NCBI RefSeq assembly: GCF_918797505.1
Contig: NC_092798.1
Coordinates: 53,440,826 to 53,504,825, forward strand
DNA: 64,000 nt
Direction of reading: 5' to 3'
DNA from: Bemisia tabaci
Taxonomy: Eukaryota; Arthropoda; Insecta; Hemiptera; Aleyrodidae
The position numbers and the translations under genes were made by a program. The number at the start of each line of letters is the position of its first letter. Position 1 is the stretch's first letter. Positions 37,901 to 47,637 of this stretch are shown in pieces. The notes under the pieces are model-generated. The model worked only from the letters and a program-made list of their open reading frames with translations. It did not search any database and was not told where the DNA came from.

Positions 37901-40552
37901 ATAAATAAACCGATAATTTTGTAAGATGCGTAGGTTTATAATGCGTACTCGCTGAGGAAACTTTATGTCACCAAATACCTGGGCAAATATCGTCTCAACT
38001 TTTTGCAATTTTTTGTACCTCAATTGCAAAATCTTAATGTATAAATAAATAAATATCGAGAGTGATCGGAACATTCTTCGAGCTTGTTTTGAAAGTTCTC
38101 ATTGAACTTTGTCGTCAAATAAACCGCAACCAATTATGTATCTACTAGTTTCTGTGATTTATTTTCTATCATGAGAACTCTTGCACTCGTAGGGATTGAA
38201 TCTACTTTTGGAAACTTTTGGAGTGGTGAAGTTACTCAATTTATGAGCGTGATAGCGTGGTGTCCGTCGGAAAACCTTCAACTTTTTTCCAATCAGTGTT
38301 TTGATGATTTTATCTTGCTTTTCCCCGCATCTTTTAATTAATTTAAAACAGATTATACCGGCATTTTTTGCATTTTAAATGAAGGTGAGCCGAAGAGTGC
38401 CTCGCATTGAGAGGACAAAAACCGTCACATTAACAAGTAAATTAATTTGTCCGAAGGATCGTATTCTGTCAAAAGTTTCCAACGCCTTCCGGAGCCAGAC
38501 GTGACTCTTGCATCGACTTCTGAACAAGTTGAGTAGAGATCTCTCTGATAAGGATTCTGTCTGAGAGCATTTGACTTGTTCTAATTAGTGTTTTATCTCG
38601 CATTTTTCTCCTCAACTTTCAATCGAATGGAAAGACATTGGACTATGAACTGCGAGGCGGTTTGTATGACGGATGCAGTTATTGTGACTTGAGTGCGTGA
38701 ATAAACTTATCTGTATCGGGTGAAAATTTTGCAACATGGCAGTGACTGCTTTCGTGGTAGCATAAATCCTGGGCAAGTTTCGTCAAACTAGAGGAGCATT
38801 CTTTCACTCACGCAGCGGAGGAAATTTTTAAAGTTTACGCGCCAAGGTCGAGAGTGGCTTTTCATTTGCAGCGAAATTTATGCAATTAGCGCCGTCCCTT
38901 TTTTCCCCGGGCCTCGGGCGTCGTCGTAACTCGGAAACTTTCGGGGCGTCAAACAAGCTTTTAAGTGCGGAATTCGCCAACTCGCGACTCGCCAAATTGA
39001 AACAGAGCGATAACAGGGGGCGCCCGGGTGAGGCTCCATCGTCCGCGAAACGCGTGCCCCCCCCCCCCCCCGCCCTTCGCCCTTCGTCGCCCCCCCCCCC
39101 CCACTCCCTTGCGTGAGCTTGAAAAAGCGGAGTGCGAAAAGCGGCAAGTTGGGCGGATCCATGCTCGGATACGCGGGTGACTATCATGGCGGTTGCCAAG
39201 CTCGTAACTCGGGTGAGCTTTTCATTAGTGTGCGTCAAGTTTTGAAATCCCCTCCGTCTTGAGGAAACTTCCGGGAACTTGCCCCGAGAGCGGTGCAGTA
39301 TAAAATACCTCTCGATCCGCTCATTAGTTATAATAATAACGTCTGTTGCACTCGCACTAAATCCTTTTCGCTCCCGCGTGTGTAGCTTAATGACTCCGCC
39401 AGCTTAACTCACTCCTCAAAGCTCCGCCGAACTAAGAAGGTTTTCTCTATTAATTACCAAACAGGCGATTAATCGAGTGTTTCTCCGTTGACGCTAATTT
39501 CTCCAATAGATCATCTCCAGGAATATATAAGTTGGGTGCAACGTGGTATAGAAGCCGCGCGTGTGGTCTTCAGATTGAAACTATTGATTGATGATCCATT
39601 CATGGACCCCAAATTATAAAAAAAATAAACGGAAAGAATATTTTAAGTCTTGTAGATCCGATCATAGACGGACAAAGTTGTTGAAAAAAGAACTTGTATA
39701 CTAGAAGTAAATGTATGGTACACGCAAAGAAGAAAAATTTCAATTTGACTATCAACAGCCTCTTGTGCGATAAATCTCTTGCCGGAATAAAGAGGGGGAA
39801 CATTAACAGTGTTTGAGAACACATTAAGATCTGTCCACCATATTCTTGTGACAACTTATCTCGATCATTTTTTACACTTGTCCAATAGCTGCATGGAATT
39901 TTAGCTGCCTGATCAATTGTTAAAACCATCACCGGCACATTTTTACTGGACTTTTGAATTTTAATCAGTCTTGAACATTCAAAAGTTTAATTTGACGACA
40001 AAGAACGAAAGACTTTTCGTCACCGTTTATTTTATCTCTTTTTAAATTTTTTTATCAAGGCATTAAAGTTCAATTACCCACTGGGATTTTTTTTTTTAAA
40101 TTCTCAGGCCAATACTATTTCTGGAGGTCAGAATAATTGCTTACAATTGAGAACAGTCTTATCACCATTTTAAGCAAATTATTACGGGTCAGAGGCTATA
40201 AAGAAACTGTGTAGTTTCTCATCCAAAACTTCAAATAACCGCTATAATTGTACTGAAATTGAGATAGAAGTGTCGTCCTGATGTTTTAAAAAACCATCTT
40301 ATCGCATCGCGATTTTGCAATTCTTCACTTAAATTATAATGGAATTATGAAAAAATTATCGTCCTAACGTCCCCAAAAAACTGTTCCGCTAAAGTGTGCT
40401 TTTGAAACTGTCTCGTTGCATATCTCACATGCACTCAAAAATCATTCAAGTGTCGCTGCAATCTACAGATGAGCATCGTCCCATGTTCCGCATTTCGAAC
40501 TCGATATTAATCATCTAGGCACTGGAGATCAAGAAGAACTGTCAACTTAAAG
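34977..40552. other. No gene recognised between paralogs 1 and 2
   Basis: AT-rich intron sequence of the PDE7 gene. It contains a GC-rich patch at 38870-39250 with C(15) at 39057 and C(13) at 39090; antisense frames there are composition artefacts. A block GGGGAGCGAGAAAGTA near 36777 recurs near 51331. Confidence 0.45.
39299..39330 (+). promoter_or_regulatory. Possible core promoter (TATAAAA plus TCATTAG)
   Basis: TATAAAATA at 39299 lies downstream of a GC-rich block and is followed 22 bases later by TCATTAG, similar to the arthropod initiator TCAGT. If real it would drive a transcript towards paralog 2, 1.2 kb downstream. Spacing is a little short and no splice path was shown. Confidence 0.25.
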
Positions 40553-41389
40553 ATGGGCCGAAACGAGCTTTTCTTCATATCTCGAGCGACTTGCTTAGTG
40601 TTATTAGGCTACCTCCTGGTTCCGGCCGGTTCCCACTGTTGCCCGGCTCTGTTGAGCGGTTCCTGCCCGATGGACAAACTATCCTCGACCTACGCCTGCT
40701 GCTCGTACGGCAAGTGCAACCTCTTCTGCTGCAACTGCGAGCTAGAGTGCAGACTCAAGGGCTGCAGCTACGAGCTGGAGGACGCCGTCTTCTCGGACGT
40801 GAGCGACCCCGAGGTCCGAGTTTCCAACACCCTCCACTGCAGCCGCGCCGGGCCCTCCTGCCACCTGAGCCTCACCATCCAGCACGTCTTCGAGGCCTCG
40901 ACCGAGCTCGGAGTCCAGCTCTCGGTCCCGGTGCTCCGGCTCATCAACGACCGCTTCGCCGTCACCTACCGGGCCAACGTGACGGAGCGCACCGCGGCCG
41001 GGCTCGGCTACCGCTGCGCCATCCCGCCCGGGCACCGCGGGTGGGCCACCCAGGCGCCCCGCTTCGCCGTCCTCGCCGCCGCCTTCGTCCACAGGTGCTG
41101 CCACCCGCGCGGCGAGTGCAACGTCACCGCTCGTCGCAGCTTCCGCTTCCGGAAACCCATCGTCGCCGAGCAGGGCCTCAACGTCGGAGACATCTACTGC
41201 CGCACCCAAGAGGATCCCCTCGATGTTGCCCACGGACCTAGAGGGGAGGGGGGAAGTAGGCTTAGGGAGAATTTTATCCTCGTCTTGTTCTTGATGCTCG
41301 CCGGCTTTCTCCTTTTGTATATGTTTGTGTACCTCGCGTCTATACTCCTCTCTTTGTATCAAAATTCTACGGCCAGGTCGCATTCCTAA
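40553..41389 (+). CDS. Cysteine-rich secreted/membrane-anchored protein, paralog 2
   Basis: A 278-codon open frame, very GC-rich, with a good start context (AAAGATGG). The signal peptide is ATCLVLLGYLLVPAGS, with cleavage probably just before HCCPALL. All 18 cysteines of paralog 1 are present at matching places, including CCSYGKCNLFCCNC, then C-x5-C, a CAIPPG segment, W-x5-PRFAVL, a CC-x5-C block and the FRFRKP motif. Two N-glycosylation sites are seen (both NVT). The C-terminal helix FILVLFLMLAGFLLLYMFVYLASILL is longer than in paralog 1 and is followed by a short tail. The topology should again be an extracellular disulfide-rich domain anchored in the membrane. There is no intron where paralog 3 has one. 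The function is unknown. The antisense open frames are shadows produced by the GC-rich codons. Confidence 0.85.
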   Translation: MGRNELFFISRATCLVLLGYLLVPAGSHCCPALLSGSCPMDKLSSTYACCSYGKCNLFCCNCELECRLKGCSYELEDAVFSDVSDPEVRVSNTLHCSRAGPSCHLSLTIQHVFEASTELGVQLSVPVLRLINDRFAVTYRANVTERTAAGLGYRCAIPPGHRGWATQAPRFAVLAAAFVHRCCHPRGECNVTARRSFRFRKPIVAEQGLNVGDIYCRTQEDPLDVAHGPRGEGGSRLRENFILVLFLMLAGFLLLYMFVYLASILLSLYQNSTARSHS

Positions 41390-41424
41390 TCCTCGTGCCA
41401 ATGAATTTACATCACTCCCGTCCA

Positions 41425-41660
41425 ACGCAAAAACGCCCTAAACGTTATTTTACATTTTTTGGAAACAATATATCATATCAGAAAAACATGTGTACCTTAG
41501 GACAAAGTTTTTACAGAATTCTTTTGCGAATATTTTCAAAAACTTAACCTGAAAATTTGATGTGCATGGGTAAAACGGTTTATATTTTATGAAGTGTTAA
41601 GTTCCAAAAAAACGAGGGAAAATCTTGATGGATTAACGACGTTTTTGCTTAGCACGGCAG
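41425..41660. mobile_element. MITE family B, diverged copy
   Basis: Right end is clear (GACGTTTTTGCTTAGCACGG); left end AAAAACGCCCTAAACG is degenerate. It starts about 35 bases after the stop codon of paralog 2, so it probably lies in that gene's 3' UTR. Confidence 0.65.
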
Positions 41661-42385
41661 ATCAGGGGTGTAGCCGAAAAGATCTGAAAAATCAAGCCCG
41701 GAAACCTGGTGGTTGAAGGAAGTTTCTATTTTTGTTTTAAATGTCAACAATGCTCACTAGAAAAAAAAAATCTGGAAAATATGATAATTTCTCTGCAAAA
41801 CGTCAGGATAAATCAAGACGTTTCCACTAATAATAATGTTAAAAATACATCCCAGCATGTTCCTTCCAACAAAAGTAAGAGTTGATTTCCTGCACTCGCA
41901 GTACATTTCAGGGACAGGTTTTCTGCAAGGAAATAATCCTAAGAAAGTGTGCTTATGCTCAGTTGCTCTATATCATGCTCTGGCACTGTTAGAAATGAGA
42001 TAACTTCATTCCAAGCATACAATAGTTGTATGTGAAACTCTCCGTCCTGGACTCCTGGCCGACCCCAGTAACGTAAATCAGATACTACACTCTTGCCACA
42101 TCGCAAGATACCCAAGCTATTTTGGCAGAAAAATGTATATACAAGCATTATTACAAGTAAGAAATTTACGTGGTGCAATGATTTAATTGCATTATGCTGT
42201 AAGGCAGACATTTTTCAAGAGGTGAAAGCTTTTCTTAATACATTAAGTGATCCAAGATTTACCAACCAATATCTCGAAAATTCAGAATTTTGCTTTCATT
42301 TGACAACGAAGTTGATACATCCTTCGGCTCATTCAGACTGATAAGATTCCTGATTGCTCTAATTTATGTGCACTTTATCATCGTC

Positions 42386-42946
42386 TCAGTGCTTTAGCCA
42401 CAGCGCAGCGTGCCCAATACAGCAGTTCACGCTCGGATAAAGTGGCATAGAGTAAGCAAGCAGTCTACCTAGTTTTCGGAAATTTTCGCGCATTTCAGCC
42501 GAAAAATTTACAATTTTCCATGGATTTAGTGTGTGATTTTTTATGTTAATTTCTTCTAAATTCCACGATGATAGCACATGTTTCAAGTAAAGATTATCTG
42601 TCTTTGAACTATAAAAGTTTTGATAAGAGATACTTGATAACGGCAAGGTGTGAAGGTTAATAGTCTCAGCACGCTCAGTTGCGGGCAATGCGCTTCCAAC
42701 ACGAGAACCCGAAAATCTAAGTTCTTCATTCAAAATCTCTATTTTGCGTATGCGCAGTGAGGATCCAAATATTCTAATCACAAAATCAATCGCTCCTGGT
42801 GTGTTTATCGCAAATATTTCGTATTCCCTACAATATTTTAGTGACGTTCCGCGTTTTTGTATTTTCGAAGCCCCGCCAAATCCAAGATCAGCTCGTATGC
42901 TGTACTCCAAACTTTGCAACAAAAATATTAAGATCCTATAAATCAT
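42386..42946 (-). CDS. Long minus-strand open frame of unknown status
   Basis: An uninterrupted frame of 186 codons in AT-rich DNA, longer than expected by chance there. Visible segments include LRIRKIEILNEELRFSGSRV and NLHTLPLSSISYQNF. It has no signal peptide, membrane helix or motif that I recognise. It ends upstream of the start of paralog 3, on the other strand, and may be a relic of a transposable element. Support is length only. Confidence 0.2.
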   Translation of the reverse strand: MIYRILIFLLQSLEYSIRADLGFGGASKIQKRGTSLKYCREYEIFAINTPGAIDFVIRIFGSSLRIRKIEILNEELRFSGSRVGSALPATERAETINLHTLPLSSISYQNFYSSKTDNLYLKHVLSSWNLEEINIKNHTLNPWKIVNFSAEMRENFRKLGRLLAYSMPLYPSVNCCIGHAALWLKH

Positions 42947-43239
42947 ACCTCAATTCGATCTCAAATCGTTGCGTCAGCTAATCACGTTTATCGAAACGAT
43001 TTATCGAAGCGAGCCCTTCGGGTGAAGTGTTGATTTTTCCGAGTCTAGAGACAAATCGTGTGTGCTTTGTTCGTACCTTATCCATGCAAGAAGTGAAACA
43101 CTGTTATTTTCAAGATCCGACTCAAGTCCTTTCTGTGTGTCGTGCGCGCGGAACAATCAGAAGAGAACCACTCGGTAGCGAAAAACGCCTTCGGATTTTT
43201 CATTTCAAACTGTGGGATCCGGATCCGCTTAGTTGAGCA

Positions 43240-43485
43240 ATGATGAAGCCGAGATCCCAACTTGTGGTTCTGATGAGCGTGTGCTGCCTGTTGGGGCTGG
43301 CACGGCCCGAGTGTTGTCCGTCGATGGCCAGTTCCTGCGGGATTCCGTTCCCGAATTTCCTGTGGCAGTGCTGCTCCTACGGGGACTGCAACATTTTCTG
43401 CTGCAACTGCGACTCGGAGTGCAAGGTCAAAGGCTGCGAGTACACACTCGTCAACTCAACGTTCTCAAATCAAACCGATCCAGAG
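43240..43485 (+). CDS. Cysteine-rich secreted protein, paralog 3, exon 1
   Basis: Exon 1 holds 82 codons from tandem ATGs at 43240 and 43243 to GAG|GTGGGT. It encodes a signal peptide (about QLVVLMSVCCLLGLARP) and the N-terminal cysteine block CCPSMASSC, then CCSYGDCNIFCCNC, and ends at NQTDPE. The exact paralog 2 equivalent is DPE followed by VRVSN, and exon 2 at 45366 starts VTVSN in phase 0, so the join is clear. Two N-glycosylation sites (NST and NQT) lie near the end. The open frame runs only four codons past the donor before a stop, so an unspliced message would give a short cysteine-rich peptide. The family function is unknown. Confidence 0.85.
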
Positions 43486-43879
43486 GTGGGTACAATCTAA
43501 TCACTTCTCTTTTATCGTATAAATATTTTCTTCAAATTTCTTTCTTTTTTCCACACGTTGTGAATTTTATTTTGAATCAGAACTCAGCAAAAATCCTAAC
43601 GAGCATTTACTTCTTCTTCGGTTTGTGGAATGTAGCCAAGTGCTAGAAATAATGTAACATTTTTTGGAAAACTTACATTTTATTCTTACCAAAATACCAA
43701 AAATACGCAAAGCAATAATTCATTAAAATCTAGTCGAGATCAAAAAGCTTAGCTGAAAAATTAGCAAATGTTTCAAAAAAAATGAGTACAAAACAGCTTT
43801 TAAGACTATTAACAGCATACTAGACAATATGAGGAAGGTCACCGACGAAATAAAAAAAGATATAGGCAATATTGGTACT

Positions 43880-44150
43880 ATCAAGAATGTAACTGGCGTT
43901 TGCCGAACCTATGGATTGTAATTCATGCAGGAAAATATATGTCGGGAAAACTGAGCGCTCAATCAACTGTAAAATTTATGATTTCATGACACTTTCAATA
44001 CTTTCATCCTTGAACGTATTTCAGCACATCAAAGCAGATAATCATCAGATGAATGATAACATTAAAATACTAAAACTTGCTCCTTCGTTGAAAAAACCAC
44101 TTTACTTGAGCCCATTTTATTTTCTGTGTCACAGTAACGTCCACTGATGA
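43880..44150 (+). pseudogene. Penelope-like element GIY-YIG endonuclease remnant
   Basis: A partly open frame reads CNSCRKIYVGKTERSINCKI, then FQHIKADNHQMN and IKILKLAPSLKKPLYL. The C-x2-C-x-K-I-Y-V-G-K-T core and the later H-x4-NH motif match the C-terminal GIY-YIG endonuclease region of Penelope-like retroelements (family knowledge, not searched). The piece is short and is broken by a stop before it. It lies inside the intron of paralog 3. Confidence 0.55.
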
Positions 44151-44187
44151 TTCTTTACCTCAGCATAGAGCAGAATCAATTAAAGTT

Positions 44188-44191
<4 letters not shown>

Positions 44192-44226
<35 letters not shown>
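44192..44226. repeat. Homopolymer T(35) in paralog 3 intron
   Basis: Thirty-five T in a row, just after the Penelope-like remnant. It could be the reverse-strand poly(A) of a retroposed sequence. Confidence 0.9.
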
Positions 44227-44230
<4 letters not shown>

Positions 44231-44469
44231 GAGGAAATTCAAAATTGAAAAAAGGGAATTCATTTTTCAATGGCAAAAATGGAAACTTTGAAACGCTGTA
44301 TGTTTTATTCTTCTTTGAGGCATTTCGATTCAAGAGAATCATATTCAGGCAGGATCTTGATCACACGTGAAAATGGTCTAATAAATATTTTTTGGTTTAC
44401 AGAAAAACATAATACTAAACTTCGATTAAACATCTTAAAAAAATCTTAAAATTTGTCCGATCACCTAAG

Positions 44470-44745
44470 TTCCGGGTTGCCACAGTCAGGAATTCCTGGA
44501 AAATCGGGAAAGGTCAGGGAAAATGACGAAAATGTCCGGGGGAAATTGATTAAGCACCTTTATTTGCTCTTTAGAGTGGGTTTAACGTTTCAAATAACAA
44601 ATTTTTCCCAAAAACTATTTATAATTATGTCTCTTTGACCATTTGGTATATCCTCAATCATCAAGGAACCTCCTCAAAATATGTGAGGAAAATCAGGGAA
44701 ATGTCAGGGAATTTCATTTTCTAGATTTGGTGGCAACCCTGAGGT
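44470..44745. repeat. Element with GGTTGCCAC ends in paralog 3 intron
   Basis: GGGTTGCCACAGTCAGGAAT and GGAAAGGTCAGGGAAAATGA at the left; TCAGGGAAATGTCAGGGAAT and GGTGGCAACCCTGA at the right. The end motif resembles short repeats seen widely in arthropods. Confidence 0.6.
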
Positions 44746-44999
44746 TTTTGGTGGATTTCACCATATTTATCTGAAGTCAAAGTAAAGGTCTCGATACACG
44801 ATCAAATTCCCGAACCAATTACCATCAAAGTGTTAGGAGTCATCAGTCTTAAAATCATTAATTTGCTTAATTTTAAAATGAAAACTCGGCAGAAATATTT
44901 CCTGTGGCAGGAAATGATGAATGGTGGCACTCCATTCTGATCGCAATTTGACGGCCCGTCCAATTTTGATCGAAGAGGACTGTTGCATGGTGACGATCA

Positions 45000-45252
45000 C
45001 TGCCGTGCTAAAGAAAAACGCCGTAAGAAGCTTCAGGCGTTGCCGAATTTCCTTTCATTAGACGCGAATTTTTTTGTAAAGTTATGAATATTTTCCTCCC
45101 AATTTTTCAGATAATTTTATTCGCAATTCCACCTAAATATTCTGAAAATTTAAAGGAAAATCACTCATAGCTTTCCTCAAAAATAAACGTATTATCGAAG
45201 TAAATTTGGCAACTCTGGAATGCTCATACAGCGTTCTTCCTTAGCACGGCAG
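45000..45252. mobile_element. MITE family B, complete copy in paralog 3 intron
   Basis: CTGCCGTGCTAAAGAAAAAC at the left and CGTTCTTCCTTAGCACGGCA at the right. It ends just over 100 bases before the exon 2 acceptor. Confidence 0.9.
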
Positions 45253-45365
45253 ACGAGTCATCAAGTGGTCTACTTTGATGAGAATTGGTTCGGAGTTTGA
45301 TGGTGTATCCGGAGCTCAAGGATAGAGAGGAAAGTTTTCAAAGGTGTGGTTTTGATTGTGCTCAG

Positions 45366-45818
45366 GTGACGGTGAGCAACGTGGTTTCCTGCTCAGAGAA
45401 CTCGCGGGACTCGTGTCGGATCGACATGGAAGTGACGAGGGAGTTCGAGGCCGAGCAAGAGAGCAAGGTCCACTTGGGGCTCCCGGTCATGGAGCTCATC
45501 GCCAAGGCCTTCTACTGGGAGTACAAGAGCTCCGTCGCGGAGAAGACCTCCAAGGGCTACACCGTCGAGTGCCCCATCAACCCCGGGAGCGAGGGCTGGC
45601 TCGGGCAGGAGCCCCTCTTCGCCGTCCTCCAGACCACCAAAGTCTACAAGTGCTGCCATGATGCCTCCTGCCACTTCCTCACCACCGAGAACATCACCTA
45701 CCGCATGCCCATCGTCCTCCCGACGGGCATCAACGCCGGCAGGTTCAACTGCCACGATAAAAAGCTCCAACAGAAAAGCAGACCCTCCGGCAATGTCCTT
45801 GATAATAGTATCCAGTGA
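45366..45818 (+). CDS. Cysteine-rich secreted protein, paralog 3, exon 2
   Basis: Exon 2 follows TTGATTGTGCTCAG and continues the frame of exon 1 (phase 0) for 150 codons to a TGA at 45816, giving a 232-residue product. It supplies the second half of the family domain: VSNVVSC, C-x-I-D, a CPINPGSEGW segment, EPLFAVL, CC-x3-C, an NIT glycosylation site and NAGRFNC. With exon 1 it has the same 18 cysteines as the paralogs. It ends about 20 residues after the last cysteine with no hydrophobic helix, so paralog 3 should be fully secreted, unlike its anchored neighbours. An inverted-repeat element begins about 45 bases after the stop and may have removed the old 3' end. A longer 3' exon cannot be excluded. 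Confidence 0.82.
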   Translation: MTVSNVVSCSENSRDSCRIDMEVTREFEAEQESKVHLGLPVMELIAKAFYWEYKSSVAEKTSKGYTVECPINPGSEGWLGQEPLFAVLQTTKVYKCCHDASCHFLTTENITYRMPIVLPTGINAGRFNCHDKKLQQKSRPSGNVLDNSIQ

Positions 45819-45861
45819 ACTACCCGAATCCTCTCCACCCAGAAAAAGCTATGGCTTGTAC

Positions 45862-46312
45862 ACCAATTAGTGCGTTTACATGCAACACCACTAATATAGT
45901 GAAGGCAACATTTCAAAATAGCACATATACCTTAGTGATGGTATTTATACCTTAGTATGCTACGAGACACCAATAAAAACACATTAAAATACAAAAACAA
46001 GTGGGTTTACACGGCTGAGGAAATAATTCCTTATTATAATCAACTTAGTTAATTCAAATTCAATTATCCAGGTATGAAATAAAATAAATTACCCATCGGA
46101 TAACAGCGTAAAATTTTTGAAAATATTTCCTTCGCCTTGTAAACCCATTTGTTTTTGTATTTTAATGTGTTTTTATTATTGTGTGCATTCCGGCTATTGT
46201 GTCTCATCTCTCTTTTAGTACGAGATACCTTAGTATGGTTCACAGACCGAGAAACATTAGTTTATTTACGACTATTAGTGGTGTACGTTCCATATGAACC
46301 ACTAATTGGTTT
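45862..46312. repeat. Foldback element abutting the end of paralog 3
   Basis: CACCAATTAGTGCGTTTACA with ACACCACTAATA on the left pairs with TATTAGTGGTGTACGTTCCA and ACCACTAATTGG on the right. Inner arms (AAAACACATTAAAATACAAA and the reverse) are long. It begins about 45 bases after the stop of paralog 3 and contains that gene's nearest AATAAA (45972). Confidence 0.8.
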
Positions 46313-46434
46313 ATAAAGCCGCAGATCTTTTTCCGTGTTGAGTTAGTTTGTGGTGTTCAGGACCTAGAAGAACTGTGCATTATTCGGAAGCACAGGGAAT
46401 GAAAAATTCCCGGCTGTCAGGGAATATACTAGTA

Positions 46435-46686
46435 CTGCCAAGCTAAGGAAAAACGCCATATGAACATTCGAGAGTTGCCGTTTGCTCGGATGAAACATGT
46501 ATTCCGAAAGAAAGTTATGCATATTCTTCCTTGAAATTTTGAGATGTTGTAGATTCAACTGCGAACAAAATCATCGCAAAAATTTGAAAAAAAAAAAAAA
46601 TTAAAACTTTCTCAATCAATTAGTTTTTTATTGAAGGAAATTCGGCAACGCCTCAGGTTCATACGGCGTTTTTCCATAGTACGGCA
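46435..46686. mobile_element. MITE family B, complete copy
   Basis: CTGCCAAGCTAAGGAAAAAC at the left, GCGTTTTTCCATAGTACGGC at the right. Directly followed by a family E element at about 46690. Confidence 0.85.
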
Positions 46687-46689
46687 GAG

Positions 46690-47217
46690 TAGACATGGTA
46701 CGAATTTAAGCGCTCTGATTCTCGTTTCTAAATCGTAGAACATGATTCGCACAACGGATTTTACTGAAACCAACCCTTAACTAAGATATTAACGTTCTTA
46801 GTTGGTTACGAGAATTTTGAATTTCCTGCTCAGAAGGAAAACAAGGGTCTACTTGAATCAAATCACGCGCAACAAAAGCTTTGATAGGCTTCTCAATCGA
46901 GCAATGTTCTTTCCCCGCCTTGTGCTGTTATAAATTTTTCAAAACGTTCTACAGCTAAGCGGAAGCACCGAAATCGAGTTTTTCATCTTTTCATTCAGTA
47001 GAGACTGTCAAAGTAAAGTTTAGTGCATGATTTGACTCAATTAGACTTTGGTTTTTTCCATGAGCAGGAGATTTTGAATTCTTGCATCAAAAAACGTCGA
47101 ATAGTAAGGAGTTAATTTTAGTAATTTTCGTTGCGCGAATTGTGTTGTGCGTGAAATTTTAGTTAGGACTCGTGAGTCAGAATGCTGAAATTCGTAGCTT
47201 GTCTACTGATCCATTGG
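46690..47217. mobile_element. Family E large foldback element, copy 2
   Basis: Same arms as the copy at 2522, diverged (GGTACGAATTTAAGCGCTCT on the left, GTAATTTTCGTTGCGCGAAT on the right). Confidence 0.8.
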
Positions 47218-47375
47218 CGTGGAAACCCATGAAACCCCAACTCTTTACTCCCGTTGCTCGTAAAGAGCGATTGAGTTTTTCATGGTTGGCCAAGTATCTT
47301 ACTATTTAGTTAGTGAAATTTTCGGTTAGTGAATAATAAGTGATAACTTAGTAATGTGGCAATAATAATTGTAAA

Positions 47376-47637
47376 TTGATTGCATTTTGCAAAAGGGAAC
47401 CAAGAGCATTGCAATGTTGCTAAGATTGTGCAACTTCTTTTGTCTTGGAAGAAAAGCCGAATTTTCTACGAACAGTCTCTATTTTTCTCTCTAAAAACTG
47501 TAAATTTAAGACAAAAATTTCTATGTAAATTTCATATTTTTTCAGGATTTCAATAGTTTTATTGCAAAGGATGAAATTGCACAATCTTAATAGGTATATT
47601 GCAATGCTTTTGGTCCCTTTATGCAAAATGCAATCCA
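47376..47637. mobile_element. Family D-like foldback, long arms
   Basis: ATTGATTGCATTTTGCAAAA and following GGGAACCAAGAGCATTGCAA on the left pair with TTGCAATGCTTTTGGTCCCT and ATGCAAAATGCAATCC on the right. Arms are longer than in the other copies. Confidence 0.75.

Larger units (their letters stand above)
43486..45365 (+). other. Intron of paralog 3, filled with transposon debris
   Basis: This 1,880-bp phase-0 intron (GTGGGT to CTCAG) interrupts the family domain after DPE. It holds a GIY-YIG endonuclease remnant, a 35-T homopolymer, a TIR element with the GGCAACCC-type end, and one complete Family B element at 45000-45252 that stops just over 100 bases before the acceptor. Paralogs 1 and 2 have no intron here. 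Confidence 0.75.

Noticed and set aside
38828..39238. 136-codon minus-strand Gly/Arg-rich frame
   Set aside because: Reads through two C homopolymers; no protein-like features.
40742..41425. Long minus-strand frame opposite paralog 2 (227 codons) and plus-strand frame 40591-41241
   Set aside because: Both overlap the sense gene in other frames and have low-complexity Arg/Pro/Ala/Asp composition; the sense frame has a signal peptide, cysteine pattern and paralogs.
41939..42341. Overlapping 90- and 82-codon frames on both strands
   Set aside because: Somewhat protein-like words, but no motif, splice site or repeat support; left out of the gene list.
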